A DNA stretch of 64,000 nucleotides from JBDRMV01 sp043825615 (GTDB taxonomy: Bacteria; CG03), in NCBI GenBank assembly GCA_043825615.1, contig JBDRRS010000012.1, forward strand, positions 1 through 64,000, read 5' to 3'. Made by a program: the position numbers and the translations under genes. Below are positions 6,753-14,869 of the stretch, in pieces; positions within the stretch are counted from its first letter, which is position 1, and the number at the start of each line of letters is the position of its first letter. The notes beneath the pieces were generated by a model. That model saw nothing but the letters and a program-made list of their open reading frames with translations. It had not been told where the DNA came from and searched no databases.

Positions 6753-7465
6753 ACTTTGATAATCAGATTTATCATATATGTCAGAAAACCCACAAGCGAA
6801 GAAAAACCGAGAGAAAGTATGCCCCTGTAAAGAGGCTGCTGCTTCAAACCGGATAAACGCAGCAGGAAAAGAAACGGTATAAACAAAAAGAAAAAACCGC
6901 CCTGCATAACGAATATCACCACGAAAATTCTTTCCATAACTCCGTAACTTCTCTCAAACCGGTTCAGGGCTTCCTGTTCAATCTTATAAATACTTTTATC
7001 AAGATAGAACAGCAGCACGCAGCCGCCCCAGCCGGAAAGAACAATCGCCGAAAGAATGTTTATAAATTGCGGGTCGTTGTAATAAATAAGCCAGCCGGGC
7101 GGAAGAAACGTCCCCCAGTACTGCGCGTCACCGCTGAACTTGAAAAGAAGCGCCGCAAAAATAAATGCGTAGTGGAGTATCTGGTCAAGCAGAAAATATG
7201 TAATTTTGTCGTCTTCCGCTCTTTTCCACAGTTTTATCTTGGCCCTGTCCTGAACGCTGTGCACCGCAACCAGAATAACCACATAAGCCCAGAATGAACC
7301 GTCTTTCCAGCTTCCCGCAAAGAGTCCGACAATCACCAGAACGTGAATAAGAGAATGCAGCAGGCAGCCCAGGAAACTTTTCTTTTTTAGTTTGAAAATT
7401 AAATCAAACTGCAGGGGAAAATCGGCGATAAAATGAGCGAGGAAAAGCCGCGCTACAGCGCCCAT
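6749..7465 (-). CDS. DUF3307 family membrane protein
   Basis: 238 residues with about six membrane segments. The N-terminus LFLAHFIADFPLQFDLIFKLK and the HSLIHVLVI and HSVQDRAKI histidine motifs are characteristic of DUF3307 proteins, whose biochemical role is unknown. LDQILHYAFIF in the middle is another conserved block. It sits between the cyclic-nucleotide sensor (13-base overlap) and the alkyltransferase (4-base overlap), so it is translated from the same message. No function can be inferred beyond an inner-membrane location. Confidence 0.85.
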   Translation of the reverse strand: MGAVARLFLAHFIADFPLQFDLIFKLKKKSFLGCLLHSLIHVLVIVGLFAGSWKDGSFWAYVVILVAVHSVQDRAKIKLWKRAEDDKITYFLLDQILHYAFIFAALLFKFSGDAQYWGTFLPPGWLIYYNDPQFINILSAIVLSGWGGCVLLFYLDKSIYKIEQEALNRFERSYGVMERIFVVIFVMQGGFFFLFIPFLFLLRLSGLKQQPLYRGILSLGFSSLVGFLTYMINLIIKV

Positions 7466-8346
7466 TTCTTCTCCTCCAGACGATTTTTCATCATCTCCGC
7501 CTGCTTCATCCGCAAATTTGAAATAACGGGAGTTATCATATTACAGATGGTGCCGATAAGAACCCTGTCTTCCCAGGAAAATTCCGAACCGGACAGAATA
7601 CCGATAAAACCGATTAAGCCGTCTTCGTTTGTAAGAGTGTTCAGAAAACAGAAACCCTCTCCGAAATCGGAATTTTGCAGCGGCAGATGCTTTTCCGTTT
7701 TTAATCTTTTAATAATCTCCTGCTCCGAAGAGATTGGTTGCGTATTCTTAACGCTGCCGCATGTTTTTACGCACCCGTATTCATCGTTATACATATCATA
7801 GGAGTAGAAAAAAGAACCCGTTATGTTCAGGGAATTCGAGATATATTCAAGCACCACCCCCGAAAGTTCTTCCGTATCCCCGCACGCTCCTATCTGCAGG
7901 GCTATTTCATAAACCGTTGTAAAGTATCTGTCCATATTTCTCAAACGCGAGGACGAGACCGCAATTATTTTCATCAGAATGCCGAAGCTCTCCTCCGGTT
8001 TTTCGGACAGGAATCGTCTGAAGTCGTCACCGCTGATATCAAGAATTTCCGACTGCGTCATCGCAAAAGCGGTGGCGGAACGCGGAGCGTTCTCAAAAAG
8101 AGCCATTTCGCCGAATATGTCGCCTTTTCTCATTATTGCTATCGTTTTGCTGCCGGAAGAAATTTTTTTCCTTATGCCTATCCGGCCGTCAAGAAGAAAG
8201 TAGATATCTTTTGACTTCTCGCCTTCCTTGAAAATAACTTCCCCTTCCTTAACCTGCCTTATTCGGGATATTCTGCTTAGGTCGTTCATTTCAACGGCGC
8301 CGAGATGTTCAAACAGCTTTATGTCGGATATTTTCTTTAAGGACAT
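7453..8346 (-). CDS. Cyclic-nucleotide-binding and GAF-like sensor protein
   Basis: 297 residues. The N-terminal half (about 10-125) is a cNMP-binding domain with the phosphate-binding cassette GEMALFENAPRSATA near residue 80. The second half (about 140-285) resembles a GAF domain (EIALQIGACGDTEELSGVVLEYISNSL). No DNA-binding helix-turn-helix follows, so it is not a Crp-type regulator but more likely a signalling adaptor. Its ATG shares one base with the stop codon of the upstream pilT gene, and DUF3307 overlaps it downstream. The context suggests it links a nucleotide signal to pilus retraction (inference). Confidence 0.85.
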   Translation of the reverse strand: MSLKKISDIKLFEHLGAVEMNDLSRISRIRQVKEGEVIFKEGEKSKDIYFLLDGRIGIRKKISSGSKTIAIMRKGDIFGEMALFENAPRSATAFAMTQSEILDISGDDFRRFLSEKPEESFGILMKIIAVSSSRLRNMDRYFTTVYEIALQIGACGDTEELSGVVLEYISNSLNITGSFFYSYDMYNDEYGCVKTCGSVKNTQPISSEQEIIKRLKTEKHLPLQNSDFGEGFCFLNTLTNEDGLIGFIGILSGSEFSWEDRVLIGTICNMITPVISNLRMKQAEMMKNRLEEKKWAL

Positions 8347-9467
8347 CAGAATTTTCTTACGGCCTTTTTGTGCGCTTCGGATGCCTCATCCTGCGCGGCG
8401 ACTTTTGACGTTTTAATTTTTATTTTCAGGTCATTCGGATTGTTGCTGACGCCGAGGGCTTCCTCTTCGGTAATCAGGTCTTTCTGCAAAAGCGCATACA
8501 GCGACTGATTCAATGTGCACATGTTATAAAACGAGGCGGACTCGGCGATAAACTGCTGTATTTTATTCGTCTGGTTATCTTCTATGGCTTTGGCAATCAC
8601 GGGCGTGTTTAGCATTATTTCATGGGCGGCGACTCTTCCTTTCTGGTCTTTCGTTTTGCACAGACGCTGTGAAACAATCGCAACCAGCGCCAGTGCAAGC
8701 TGGTGTCTCGTAAAGTCCTGCGTGTCGCCCGGGAACGTGTCAACGATTCTTTCAATCGTCTGCTTTGCGTCGTTCGTGTGCAGCGTTGAAAATACAAGGT
8801 GCCCCGTTTCCGCGGCGCTGAGCGCGATTGATATCGACTCCTGGTCCCTCATCTCCCCGATGAGTATGCAGTCGGGGTCCTGACGGAGCGCTCTTTTCAG
8901 CGATGACGACCACGAAGCGGTGTCCATTCCTATTTCCCGCTGGTTTATGATTGCTTTTTTGTCGGAATGCACAAACTCTATGGGGTCCTCGACAGTGATT
9001 ATGTTGACGGGGTTCTTTTCATTCACCTCGTTAATCATTGCAGCGAGAGTCGTTGATTTGCCCGACCCCGTGGGGCCCACTACCAGTATCAGCCCCTGAT
9101 TTTTTTTGACGATTTCCTTTAGAACGGGAGGAAGCCCCATTTCGTCTATGGTGGGAATTTCCTCCGGAATTACCCTGAAAACGCCTCCCGGAAAATTCTT
9201 CTGAAAAAAAAGATTCGCCCTGAACCTGCCGAAGCCCTGTATCGCTATGGCAAAATCATATTCTTTTTCTTCGCAGAATTTTTTGTATTTTTCTTCTCCG
9301 ACTTCTCTCCTGAAAAGTTCCGTTATTTTCTCCTCCGTCAGCGGTTCTTCTTCGCTTCTGTCGAGCAGACCGCGGAGGCGGTAAATCGGCGGCTGACCGA
9401 CTTTTATGTGAAGGTCGCTGCCCTTCAATTCCACAAGTTTTTTCAAATAATCCCTGAGTTCAGCCAT
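8346..9467 (-). CDS. pilT: Type IV pilus retraction ATPase PilT (copy 1)
   Basis: 373 residues, a normal PilT length, beginning MAELRDYLKKLVELKGSDLHIKVG. Walker A GPTGSGKST lies at residues 131-139, followed by the Asp box ITVEDPIEFVH, Walker B DCILIGEMRD and the His box TGHLVFSTLHTNDA. It is a hexameric motor that depolymerises pili for twitching and DNA uptake. The start at 9467 has GAGGAA just upstream. The frame continues to 9578, but that extension (containing GTVPNRG) is encoded by a dispersed repeat and is not conserved. The C-terminal tail is basic. A second pilT precedes it. Confidence 0.96.
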   Translation of the reverse strand: MAELRDYLKKLVELKGSDLHIKVGQPPIYRLRGLLDRSEEEPLTEEKITELFRREVGEEKYKKFCEEKEYDFAIAIQGFGRFRANLFFQKNFPGGVFRVIPEEIPTIDEMGLPPVLKEIVKKNQGLILVVGPTGSGKSTTLAAMINEVNEKNPVNIITVEDPIEFVHSDKKAIINQREIGMDTASWSSSLKRALRQDPDCILIGEMRDQESISIALSAAETGHLVFSTLHTNDAKQTIERIVDTFPGDTQDFTRHQLALALVAIVSQRLCKTKDQKGRVAAHEIMLNTPVIAKAIEDNQTNKIQQFIAESASFYNMCTLNQSLYALLQKDLITEEEALGVSNNPNDLKIKIKTSKVAAQDEASEAHKKAVRKF

Positions 9468-9479
9468 ATTTCCTCTATT

Positions 9480-9493
9480 GGGGACGGTTCCTA
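9480..9493. repeat. Half-copy of the GGGACGGTTCCTA palindrome
   Basis: GGGGACGGTTCCTA matches one arm of the perfect 20-bp inverted repeat at 10672-10716. It lies in the short gap between the two pilT genes, just ahead of the ribosome site of the second. Probably a decayed copy of the same dispersed element. Confidence 0.55.
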
Positions 9494-9522
9494 CACCCTT
9501 CACCCTTTCTTTTCTTTCTTTT

Positions 9523-10659
9523 TCAAAAAGATCTTTTTTTCGCCTCGCCGCCGGGCACTGAGGAAGATGACCCCTCAAACCCGCTGCGGGAGGGCCCCGC
9601 TCCTATCAGTTGAGCGAGGACTTCCGGCTTGTTTGCTTTCATCATCGCCATCTCCTTGGAAATTTTACCCGCTTTTACAAGCTGAGCGAGGGATTTGTCC
9701 ATCGGAATCATGCCGACTTTGACGCCCGTATCCAGAGCGCCGTAAATCAAGTGCGTTTTGCCCTCTCTTATGAGATTGGCTATCGCGGGAGTTACGATAA
9801 GAATTTCTCTCGCAGCCACGCGCCCCTTACCGTCAACGGTCGGGAGAAGCTGCTGAGTGATTACCGCCTTGAGCGTCACCGAAAGCTGCATCCTCACCTG
9901 CTGCTGCTGGTATGGCGGGAAAACATCTATTATTCTGTCCACCGTCTGCGGAGCGTCCGTCGTGTGGAGCGTCCCGAAGACAAGATGCCCCGTTTCGGCA
10001 ATGGTTAAAGCCGCGCCGATTGTTTCAAGGTCTCTCATCTCGCCGACCAGAACAATATCGGGGTCTTCTCTGAGAGCGCTCCTTAAAGCGTTCGTAAAAC
10101 TCTTGGTGGAACTTCCCACTTCTCTCTGCGTAAAAACGCAGCCCTTTGACTCATAAACAAATTCAATCGGGTCTTCAATCGTGAGCACATGCTCCTTACG
10201 CTGTTCGTTCAGCATGTCCAGGAGGCAGGCGAGAGTCGTGGTCTTCCCGCTGCCGGTGGGCCCCGTGACGAGAACCATCCCCCGCGCATATTTCGTGCAC
10301 GCGATCATTGCAGGCGTAAAAGCGAGCGCTTCCGGAGACGGAATTTTTGAAGATATGACGCGAAGGACAGCGGCGGTGCCGTCCTTCTGCATAAGGACAT
10401 TTACCCTGAAACGGCTGACATTTTCTATCTGGAACGAGCAGTCCAGTTCATGGTTTTCCTCGTATTTCTGTTTCTGCTCATCATAGAGAATGCTGTAAAT
10501 CAAATCTTTCGTGTCTTCTGCCGTTAAAACAGTATCCTTGTAAGCGGGAAGAGGAATAAGTTCGCCGTGCAGACGAACCATCACTGGTTTCCGGGGCACA
10601 ATGTGTATATCCGAAACATCGCTCCGTACCGCCTCGGTCAAAACGTCTATCATATCCAT
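9523..10659 (-). CDS. pilT: Type IV pilus retraction ATPase PilT/PilU-like (copy 2)
   Basis: 378 residues. Walker A GPTGSGKTT is at 133-141, the Asp box reads LTIEDPIEFVY, Walker B DIVLVGEMRD, and the His box TGHLVFGTLHTTDA. It begins MDMIDVLTEAVRSDVSDIHI behind an ideal AAGGAG site 6 bases upstream. It diverges from copy 1 outside the ATPase core and has a Gly/Ser-rich tail (SGFEGSSSSVPGGEAKK). Organisms with two such genes often use one as the main motor and one as an accessory (PilT/PilU). Which is which cannot be told here. The pilus structural genes are not in the window. Confidence 0.94.
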   Translation of the reverse strand: MDMIDVLTEAVRSDVSDIHIVPRKPVMVRLHGELIPLPAYKDTVLTAEDTKDLIYSILYDEQKQKYEENHELDCSFQIENVSRFRVNVLMQKDGTAAVLRVISSKIPSPEALAFTPAMIACTKYARGMVLVTGPTGSGKTTTLACLLDMLNEQRKEHVLTIEDPIEFVYESKGCVFTQREVGSSTKSFTNALRSALREDPDIVLVGEMRDLETIGAALTIAETGHLVFGTLHTTDAPQTVDRIIDVFPPYQQQQVRMQLSVTLKAVITQQLLPTVDGKGRVAAREILIVTPAIANLIREGKTHLIYGALDTGVKVGMIPMDKSLAQLVKAGKISKEMAMMKANKPEVLAQLIGAGPSRSGFEGSSSSVPGGEAKKRSF

Positions 10660-10671
10660 ATATTACTCCTT

Positions 10672-10716
10672 ATTAGGGACGGTTCCTAATTCCCTGAATT
10701 AGGAACCGTCCCTAAT
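10672..10716. repeat. Perfect 20-bp inverted repeat with 5-base loop
   Basis: The arms ATTAGGGACGGTTCCTAATT (10672-10691) and their exact reverse complement (10697-10716) are separated by CCCTG. It lies between the phosphoesterase gene and pilT copy 2 and overlaps neither. As RNA it would form a 20-bp stem, which could slow or end transcription entering pilT. A half-copy lies at 9480-9493. The sequence resembles dispersed REP-type palindromes moved by REP-associated transposases (recollection, not checked); no such transposase is in the window. Confidence 0.85.
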
Positions 10717-10747
10717 TGCTCTAATTGCTGATTTTAACTTAAATTTT

Positions 10748-11236
10748 CTAATCCGGCAACTCACATATTCTGTAAGACAGGTCATCCGTATTCAGAATAA
10801 CAATTGTTTTCTTTCCCGTAAGCCACCCGCCTGCCTCACCCGGATTTATTATCAGGGATGTCCCCGCTTTTCTGATATCAGTTTTGTGAGTATGCCCGTA
10901 TATGATCACATCGTATTTCCCGCCCTCGGCAAGCTCTTCAATAAAATCGGGACAGTGAGTCATAAAAATTTTTCTGCCGCCGGCAGTGCCGCTGTAAAAA
11001 TTATGGAACAGGGCAAGCCCTTTGAATTTTTCTTTCAGATATTCCCTGTCGCCGTCGTTGTTTCCGAAAGTAAAAATCAGCGGACAATTGAGTTCTTTAA
11101 ATTCCTTATGCGCTATCGGAGAAATTATGTCGCCGGCGTGAAAAACGATTTTAACCGCCTCTTCTTTAAAAATTTTTACGGCGGCGGCTATCGCCGGCAT
11201 GTTTTCGTGCGTGTCCGAAATAATCCCTATTTTCAT
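10748..11236 (-). CDS. YfcE/MJ0936-family metallophosphoesterase
   Basis: 162 residues, the usual size. The metal-binding motifs are complete: MKIGIISDTHEN (D-x-H), HAGDII (GD), FGNNDGD (GN[HD]), THCPDF and IYGHTHKTD (GH-x-H). These enzymes hydrolyse phosphodiesters in a dinuclear metal site, and the physiological substrate of this family is mostly unknown. It lies in the same direction between the TIM-barrel gene and the pilT pair, with a palindrome separating it from pilT. Confidence 0.93.
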   Translation of the reverse strand: MKIGIISDTHENMPAIAAAVKIFKEEAVKIVFHAGDIISPIAHKEFKELNCPLIFTFGNNDGDREYLKEKFKGLALFHNFYSGTAGGRKIFMTHCPDFIEELAEGGKYDVIIYGHTHKTDIRKAGTSLIINPGEAGGWLTGKKTIVILNTDDLSYRICELPD

Positions 11237-11293
11237 TGAAATTTACATTCCCCCTCTTTCAAAATATAGAGAATGATGCTTTCTCAAACATAA

Positions 11294-12142
11294 TTATTTT
11301 CCCGCCTTGGCCGCTATTTCTTTTGCTTTGTTATAAGAAATTCTTAAGACCTCGTCAGGGTCTTCAAATCTCGAACTGCCGAGAATTTCAAGCATAAAAA
11401 TACCGTTAAAATCCGAATCCATGAGCGCGGCGGCAAATTCATCCCAGTCTATCTTTCCCTGTCCGGGGGGGAGGTGAGCGGAGTACGAACCGTCGTTATC
11501 GGAAACATGCAGCGTAAAAAGCCGGCCGGAAATGTCTCTGAGAAATTCCGAAGGATTGCCTATCATATTGGCGTGGCCCGTATCGAGACAAACGCCGACG
11601 ACATCCTTCGGAAAATCCCCGATTATTTCAAGGAGGTCGGCTGCCCAGCCGCCTAAAAGATGGGGCGCCGGATTTTCGCAGGAGACCTTCACCCTGTGCA
11701 GCAGCGCGTTTTCGCAGATTTGTTCCATGCTCTTTTTTATCCGCGCGGTTTTTTTCCTTATGAACTCGATGTCCGTAACGGGAAAGACCTTCACGCACGG
11801 ATGAATGATAAGATGCTCTGTTTCAAAAAATTCACAGATATTCACCGCTTTTTTAATTTCATTCACAGCAATATTCCTCTGCATTTCGTCAATCGAGGAA
11901 ATATCAAGCAGACCGCTGAACGGGGCGTTTATGGAACAGACGTTAAGATTCATCCCGCGGAGGTGCGATTTTATTTTTTCAAGAACATCCCCGTCATTAT
12001 AGTTGAAGTGGGTATTCCTGCCCCATTTTTTCGCGCCCGCCCAGAGTTCCACATTCTTAAAACCCGCATTTTTTATTTTATCCAGACAGGAAAAAATATC
12101 CTTGTGGTAAAAAAGACCCGTTGAAATCCCGACGTCAAGCAT
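11294..12142 (-). CDS. Sugar phosphate isomerase/epimerase-like TIM barrel (AP endonuclease 2 superfamily)
   Basis: 282 residues. Conserved metal-site segments include HLIIHPCVKVF, KVSCENPAP (Glu), VGVCLDTGHANM (Asp-His), LFTLHVSDNDG and FNGIFMLEILGS (Glu). These match the xylose-isomerase-like TIM-barrel superfamily, covering sugar isomerases, IolE/IolI-type enzymes and endonuclease IV relatives. The substrate cannot be assigned. The start overlaps the glgA stop by 8 bases, so a role in carbohydrate metabolism with glgA is plausible. Confidence 0.85.
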   Translation of the reverse strand: MLDVGISTGLFYHKDIFSCLDKIKNAGFKNVELWAGAKKWGRNTHFNYNDGDVLEKIKSHLRGMNLNVCSINAPFSGLLDISSIDEMQRNIAVNEIKKAVNICEFFETEHLIIHPCVKVFPVTDIEFIRKKTARIKKSMEQICENALLHRVKVSCENPAPHLLGGWAADLLEIIGDFPKDVVGVCLDTGHANMIGNPSEFLRDISGRLFTLHVSDNDGSYSAHLPPGQGKIDWDEFAAALMDSDFNGIFMLEILGSSRFEDPDEVLRISYNKAKEIAAKAGK

Positions 12143-13544
12143 TCCTTCCCCTCTTTTTTCTGCGAATTAATTTTCCATAAAGTTTTATGTACTCCTCTGC
12201 GGATTTATCCCACGAAAAAGACAATCTCATAATTCTTTTCACCAGCCGCGCCCATTTCTGTTTCATCAGCCAGCACGCCTGAGCCGAGCGGACGGACGAG
12301 ACAAGAGACGCCGAACTGTATTTCCTCATAAAAAAACCTGTGCCTTTGCCGGCAGATGGATTATACGGGGACACAGCGTCCTTCAAGCCGCCGACGGGAT
12401 TGACCACAGGCACGCTGCCGTACGAAAACGCAATCATGGACCCGAGACCGCAGGGTTCGTACAGCGAAGGCATAAGAAAAACGTCGCTGCCGGCATAAAT
12501 CCTGTGCGAAAGAACATTATTAAAACAGAGGTTCAGCGAAATTCCGGAAGGGAATTTTTTCTTGACCGCTTGCAGTTTCCGACGGTAAATGTCGTCCCCG
12601 GTTGCCAGAACGGCGACCTGAACGTTACTTTTTAAAATTTCCGAAAGAGCGGGAATAATAATGTCCACGCCTTTCTGCTCGGCGAGACGGCTGATAAAGG
12701 CGACCAGCATGGAATCACTCGCGGGAAGACCCAGCCGGCGCTGAAGTTCTCTCTTACATTTAATTTTTCCGCCGGGGTTTTCCGCATCGTACTTTTCGGC
12801 AAGCATTCCGTCGGAAGCAGGGTTCCATTCGGAATAATCAATCCCGTTCAAAATGCCTTTTAAACAGGCATCTCTTTTTCTCAGAAGAAAATCCAGACCG
12901 AAACCGAATCGTTTTGTTTTAACTTCCTCCGCATACGACGGGCTCACCGTGGTTATCGCATCCGCGGCGGCGAGACCCGAATACAAAAAATTAAACCTTC
13001 CGTTCAGAAGAACCCTCTTTCCCTCAAGCCCAGCGTAAGATGCGAATTTCGGCTCGTAAATCCCCTGGTAGGCAAGGTTGTGTACGGTCAGAACAGCAGG
13101 GACTCCCTCCTCCGCGGCAAATTCAGGAATCAGCGCCGTCTGCCAGTCGTTCAGATGAAACACGTCGGGTTTTATTCCAAGATTCCGGACCGCCGCAAGA
13201 ACCGCTCTCTGAAAAAAAATGAACCGCTGCGCATTGTCCGCAAAATCTCCTTTTGCCGTTCCATAAAGCCCCGAGCGTGCGAACATTTTATCCCGCTCTA
13301 TAAAATAAAAATCAACGCCGTCGCAGGCAGTGTGGAAAACGCCGAAATCAAGCTTCATTACGCTCAGATTCTTTTTCTTTCTTATTAAAAATTCCTTCTT
13401 TTTTATCCCCTTATAAAGCGGCATAAAAACGCTTATTTTGAGTCCTTTCTTTGCGAGAGCCCGCGGAAGGGCGCTTGAAACGTCGGCGAGCCCGCCTGTC
13501 TTGGCGAACGGCGCGACTTCCGATGAAACGAACACGACTTTCAT
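12135..13544 (-). CDS. glgA: Glycogen synthase (ADP-glucose type)
   Basis: About 469 residues of the GT5 family. It begins MKVVFVSSEVAPFAKTGGLADVSSALPRAL, the N-terminal Lys-x-Gly-Gly ADP-glucose loop. The C-terminal half has SRLAEQKGVDIIIPAL, the conserved YEPCGLGSMIAFSYGSVPVV block and TGFFM. It transfers glucose from ADP-glucose to an alpha-1,4-glucan. The ATG at 13544 was preferred over an in-frame TTG at 13565, because homologues start at MKVVF and the TTG lies on the only GGAG site. That site is rather far (15 bases) from the ATG, so translation may be weak. Confidence 0.93.
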   Translation of the reverse strand: MKVVFVSSEVAPFAKTGGLADVSSALPRALAKKGLKISVFMPLYKGIKKKEFLIRKKKNLSVMKLDFGVFHTACDGVDFYFIERDKMFARSGLYGTAKGDFADNAQRFIFFQRAVLAAVRNLGIKPDVFHLNDWQTALIPEFAAEEGVPAVLTVHNLAYQGIYEPKFASYAGLEGKRVLLNGRFNFLYSGLAAADAITTVSPSYAEEVKTKRFGFGLDFLLRKRDACLKGILNGIDYSEWNPASDGMLAEKYDAENPGGKIKCKRELQRRLGLPASDSMLVAFISRLAEQKGVDIIIPALSEILKSNVQVAVLATGDDIYRRKLQAVKKKFPSGISLNLCFNNVLSHRIYAGSDVFLMPSLYEPCGLGSMIAFSYGSVPVVNPVGGLKDAVSPYNPSAGKGTGFFMRKYSSASLVSSVRSAQACWLMKQKWARLVKRIMRLSFSWDKSAEEYIKLYGKLIRRKKRGRNA

Positions 13545-13577
13545 AATTTTATTTATCCGCTCCAAAAAACGCCAATC

Positions 13578-14051
13578 TCATCTTAACTGCTTTTTCAGAA
13601 TTCCGTAAATTTTTTCCGGAGCCGATGAAATTACTCTTGTTTTTGAAACTGCCGTCATAAAGTTCACATCGCCCGGCCAGCGCCCGACGACGTGCAGGTG
13701 GATGTGTCCCGCAAAGCCGGCGCCGGAGGCGGCGCCCTGATTTATGCCGATATTGAAGTTCCGGCATTTGAAAACTTTTTTGAAAACAACCGTCATTTTC
13801 TGCGCGATTTCCATCATCTCATCCAGTTCTTTTTTCTTTAGTTTACACAAATCCGCACAGTGCCTATACGGGGCTATCATAACATGCGCCGACGTGTAAG
13901 GAAAAATGTTAAGCATCGCAAAGCAGTGCTTCCCGCGAAAGACAACAAAATTTTTCCCGTCCGACTTTGATTTAGACGCTCTGCAGAAAATGCAGCCCTG
14001 TTTTCCCCGCTCAAAATAAACGTCCCTCCACGGAGCGTAAAGATATTTCAT
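13578..14051 (-). CDS. HIT-family nucleotide phosphorylase/hydrolase
   Basis: 157 residues. The histidine triad HIHLH (residues 116-120) is followed by VVGRWPGDVNF. A CIFC pair at 20-23 is the N-terminal part of the zinc site seen in the Ap4A-phosphorylase-like HIT branch, and NFNIGINQGAASGAGFAGH precedes the triad as in that branch. Such enzymes act on dinucleoside polyphosphates or nucleotidyl adducts through a histidine intermediate. Its start overlaps the upstream PilZ gene by 4 bases (ATGA). Confidence 0.92.
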   Translation of the reverse strand: MKYLYAPWRDVYFERGKQGCIFCRASKSKSDGKNFVVFRGKHCFAMLNIFPYTSAHVMIAPYRHCADLCKLKKKELDEMMEIAQKMTVVFKKVFKCRNFNIGINQGAASGAGFAGHIHLHVVGRWPGDVNFMTAVSKTRVISSAPEKIYGILKKQLR

Positions 14052-14428
14052 TCTGACTTACTCAAAAGACTTTTTAGAAATTTCTTGAGTCTGACCCTTG
14101 TGAAAAAGCTCGTTAAAACAAACTCCACACCGTAAGAATAGGTAACTGCCGCGCGCACGACCCTTATTATAACACCCTCTAAAACATATTCGTCGCCGTT
14201 TTCAAGGGTAAAAACAAGATCAATTTTATCGCCTTTATTAAACTGGCTCGAACTCTCAAAACCCACTCCGCCCATGCCTATATCTGTCAGGCACGCCTTG
14301 CTCTTTTCCTCGAAGGCGCCCGGCTTATAGACATCCAGCAAAACCGTATCCTTTACCCGGTCGTATTTCCTCTTCACATTCTTCCTTGGGTCCATAATAT
14401 AAATAGTTTTCTTCATTCTATCCTGCAA
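14048..14428 (-). CDS. PilZ-domain protein (copy A)
   Basis: 126 residues, mostly one PilZ domain. The c-di-GMP-binding RxxxR motif is present as RKYDR, but the second motif reads DIGMGGVGF, with Gly where DxSxxG has Ser. Affinity may therefore differ from copy B. It closely resembles its neighbour at 14462-14797 (GAFEEKS, GFESSSQFN, VTYSYGV), so the two arose by tandem duplication. The first ATG (14428) and internal ATGs (MKKTIYIM) are all possible starts. It overlaps the HIT gene by 4 bases. PilZ proteins commonly tune motility and pilus function. Confidence 0.85.
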   Translation of the reverse strand: MQDRMKKTIYIMDPRKNVKRKYDRVKDTVLLDVYKPGAFEEKSKACLTDIGMGGVGFESSSQFNKGDKIDLVFTLENGDEYVLEGVIIRVVRAAVTYSYGVEFVLTSFFTRVRLKKFLKSLLSKSE

Positions 14429-14461
14429 ATTTTCATCTACCTTATGCGCAGCATGAACATT

Positions 14462-14797
14462 TTATCCTGACTCGCTCAAAAGACCTTTTACAAACTTCCT
14501 GAGGCGAAGCTTTGCGAAAAACCCCATCTCAACAAACTGCACGCCGTAAGAGTATGTCACCGCCGAGCGGGCAACCCTTCTTATGACACCCTCCAGAACA
14601 TATTCCTTCCCTTCTTTAATGCAAAACACAAGATCTACTTTATCCCCCATATTAAACTGGCTTGAACTCTCAAAACCCAAACCGCCGATACTTATATCCG
14701 TCAGACAGGCGCGGCTCTTCTCTTCGAAGGCGCCCGCCTTATAGACATCCAGCAAAACCGTTTCTCTTTTCCGGTCGTATTTTCTTTTCGCGTCCAT
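14462..14797 (-). CDS. PilZ-domain protein (copy B)
   Basis: About 111 residues from MDAKRKYDRKRETVLLDVYKAG. Both c-di-GMP motifs are canonical: RKYDR and DISIGGLGF (DxSxxG). It ends with a short basic helix (LRLRKFVKGLLSESG). The ATG at 14797 has no ribosome site but sits 7 bases beyond a TATAAT box, so it is probably translated from a leaderless mRNA. The frame is open further upstream to 14848, but that part overlaps the promoter and is not PilZ-like. It is the first gene of the long minus-strand operon. Confidence 0.87.
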   Translation of the reverse strand: MDAKRKYDRKRETVLLDVYKAGAFEEKSRACLTDISIGGLGFESSSQFNMGDKVDLVFCIKEGKEYVLEGVIRRVARSAVTYSYGVQFVEMGFFAKLRLRKFVKGLLSESG

Positions 14798-14804
14798 GGT
14801 ATAA

Positions 14805-14833
14805 ATTATACATTGATTGGCGCAGTTTAGCAA
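14805..14833 (-). promoter_or_regulatory. Sigma70-type promoter for pilZ operon (leaderless)
   Basis: -35 TTGCTA (14828-14833), a 17-base spacer and -10 TATAAT (14805-14810) on the minus strand. The expected start of transcription falls at or within a base or two of the pilZ ATG (14797). One base separates its -35 from the -35 of the divergent ndk promoter. Confidence 0.7.
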
Positions 14834-14834
14834 G

Positions 14835-14863
14835 TTGCTTTTTATCACATAATTTGGTAGAAT
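14835..14863 (+). promoter_or_regulatory. Sigma70-type promoter for ndk (leaderless)
   Basis: -35 TTGCTT (14835-14840), a 17-base spacer and -10 TAGAAT (14858-14863). The ndk ATG begins 7 bases after the -10 box, so the mRNA should start at or near the initiator A. No Shine-Dalgarno sequence lies in the intervening bases. Confidence 0.68.
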
Positions 14864-14869
14864 ACTCTT

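Noticed and set aside
9468..9578. N-terminal extension of PilT copy 1
   Set aside because: It is encoded partly by a dispersed palindrome half-copy, is not PilT-like, and a good ribosome site precedes the ATG at 9467.
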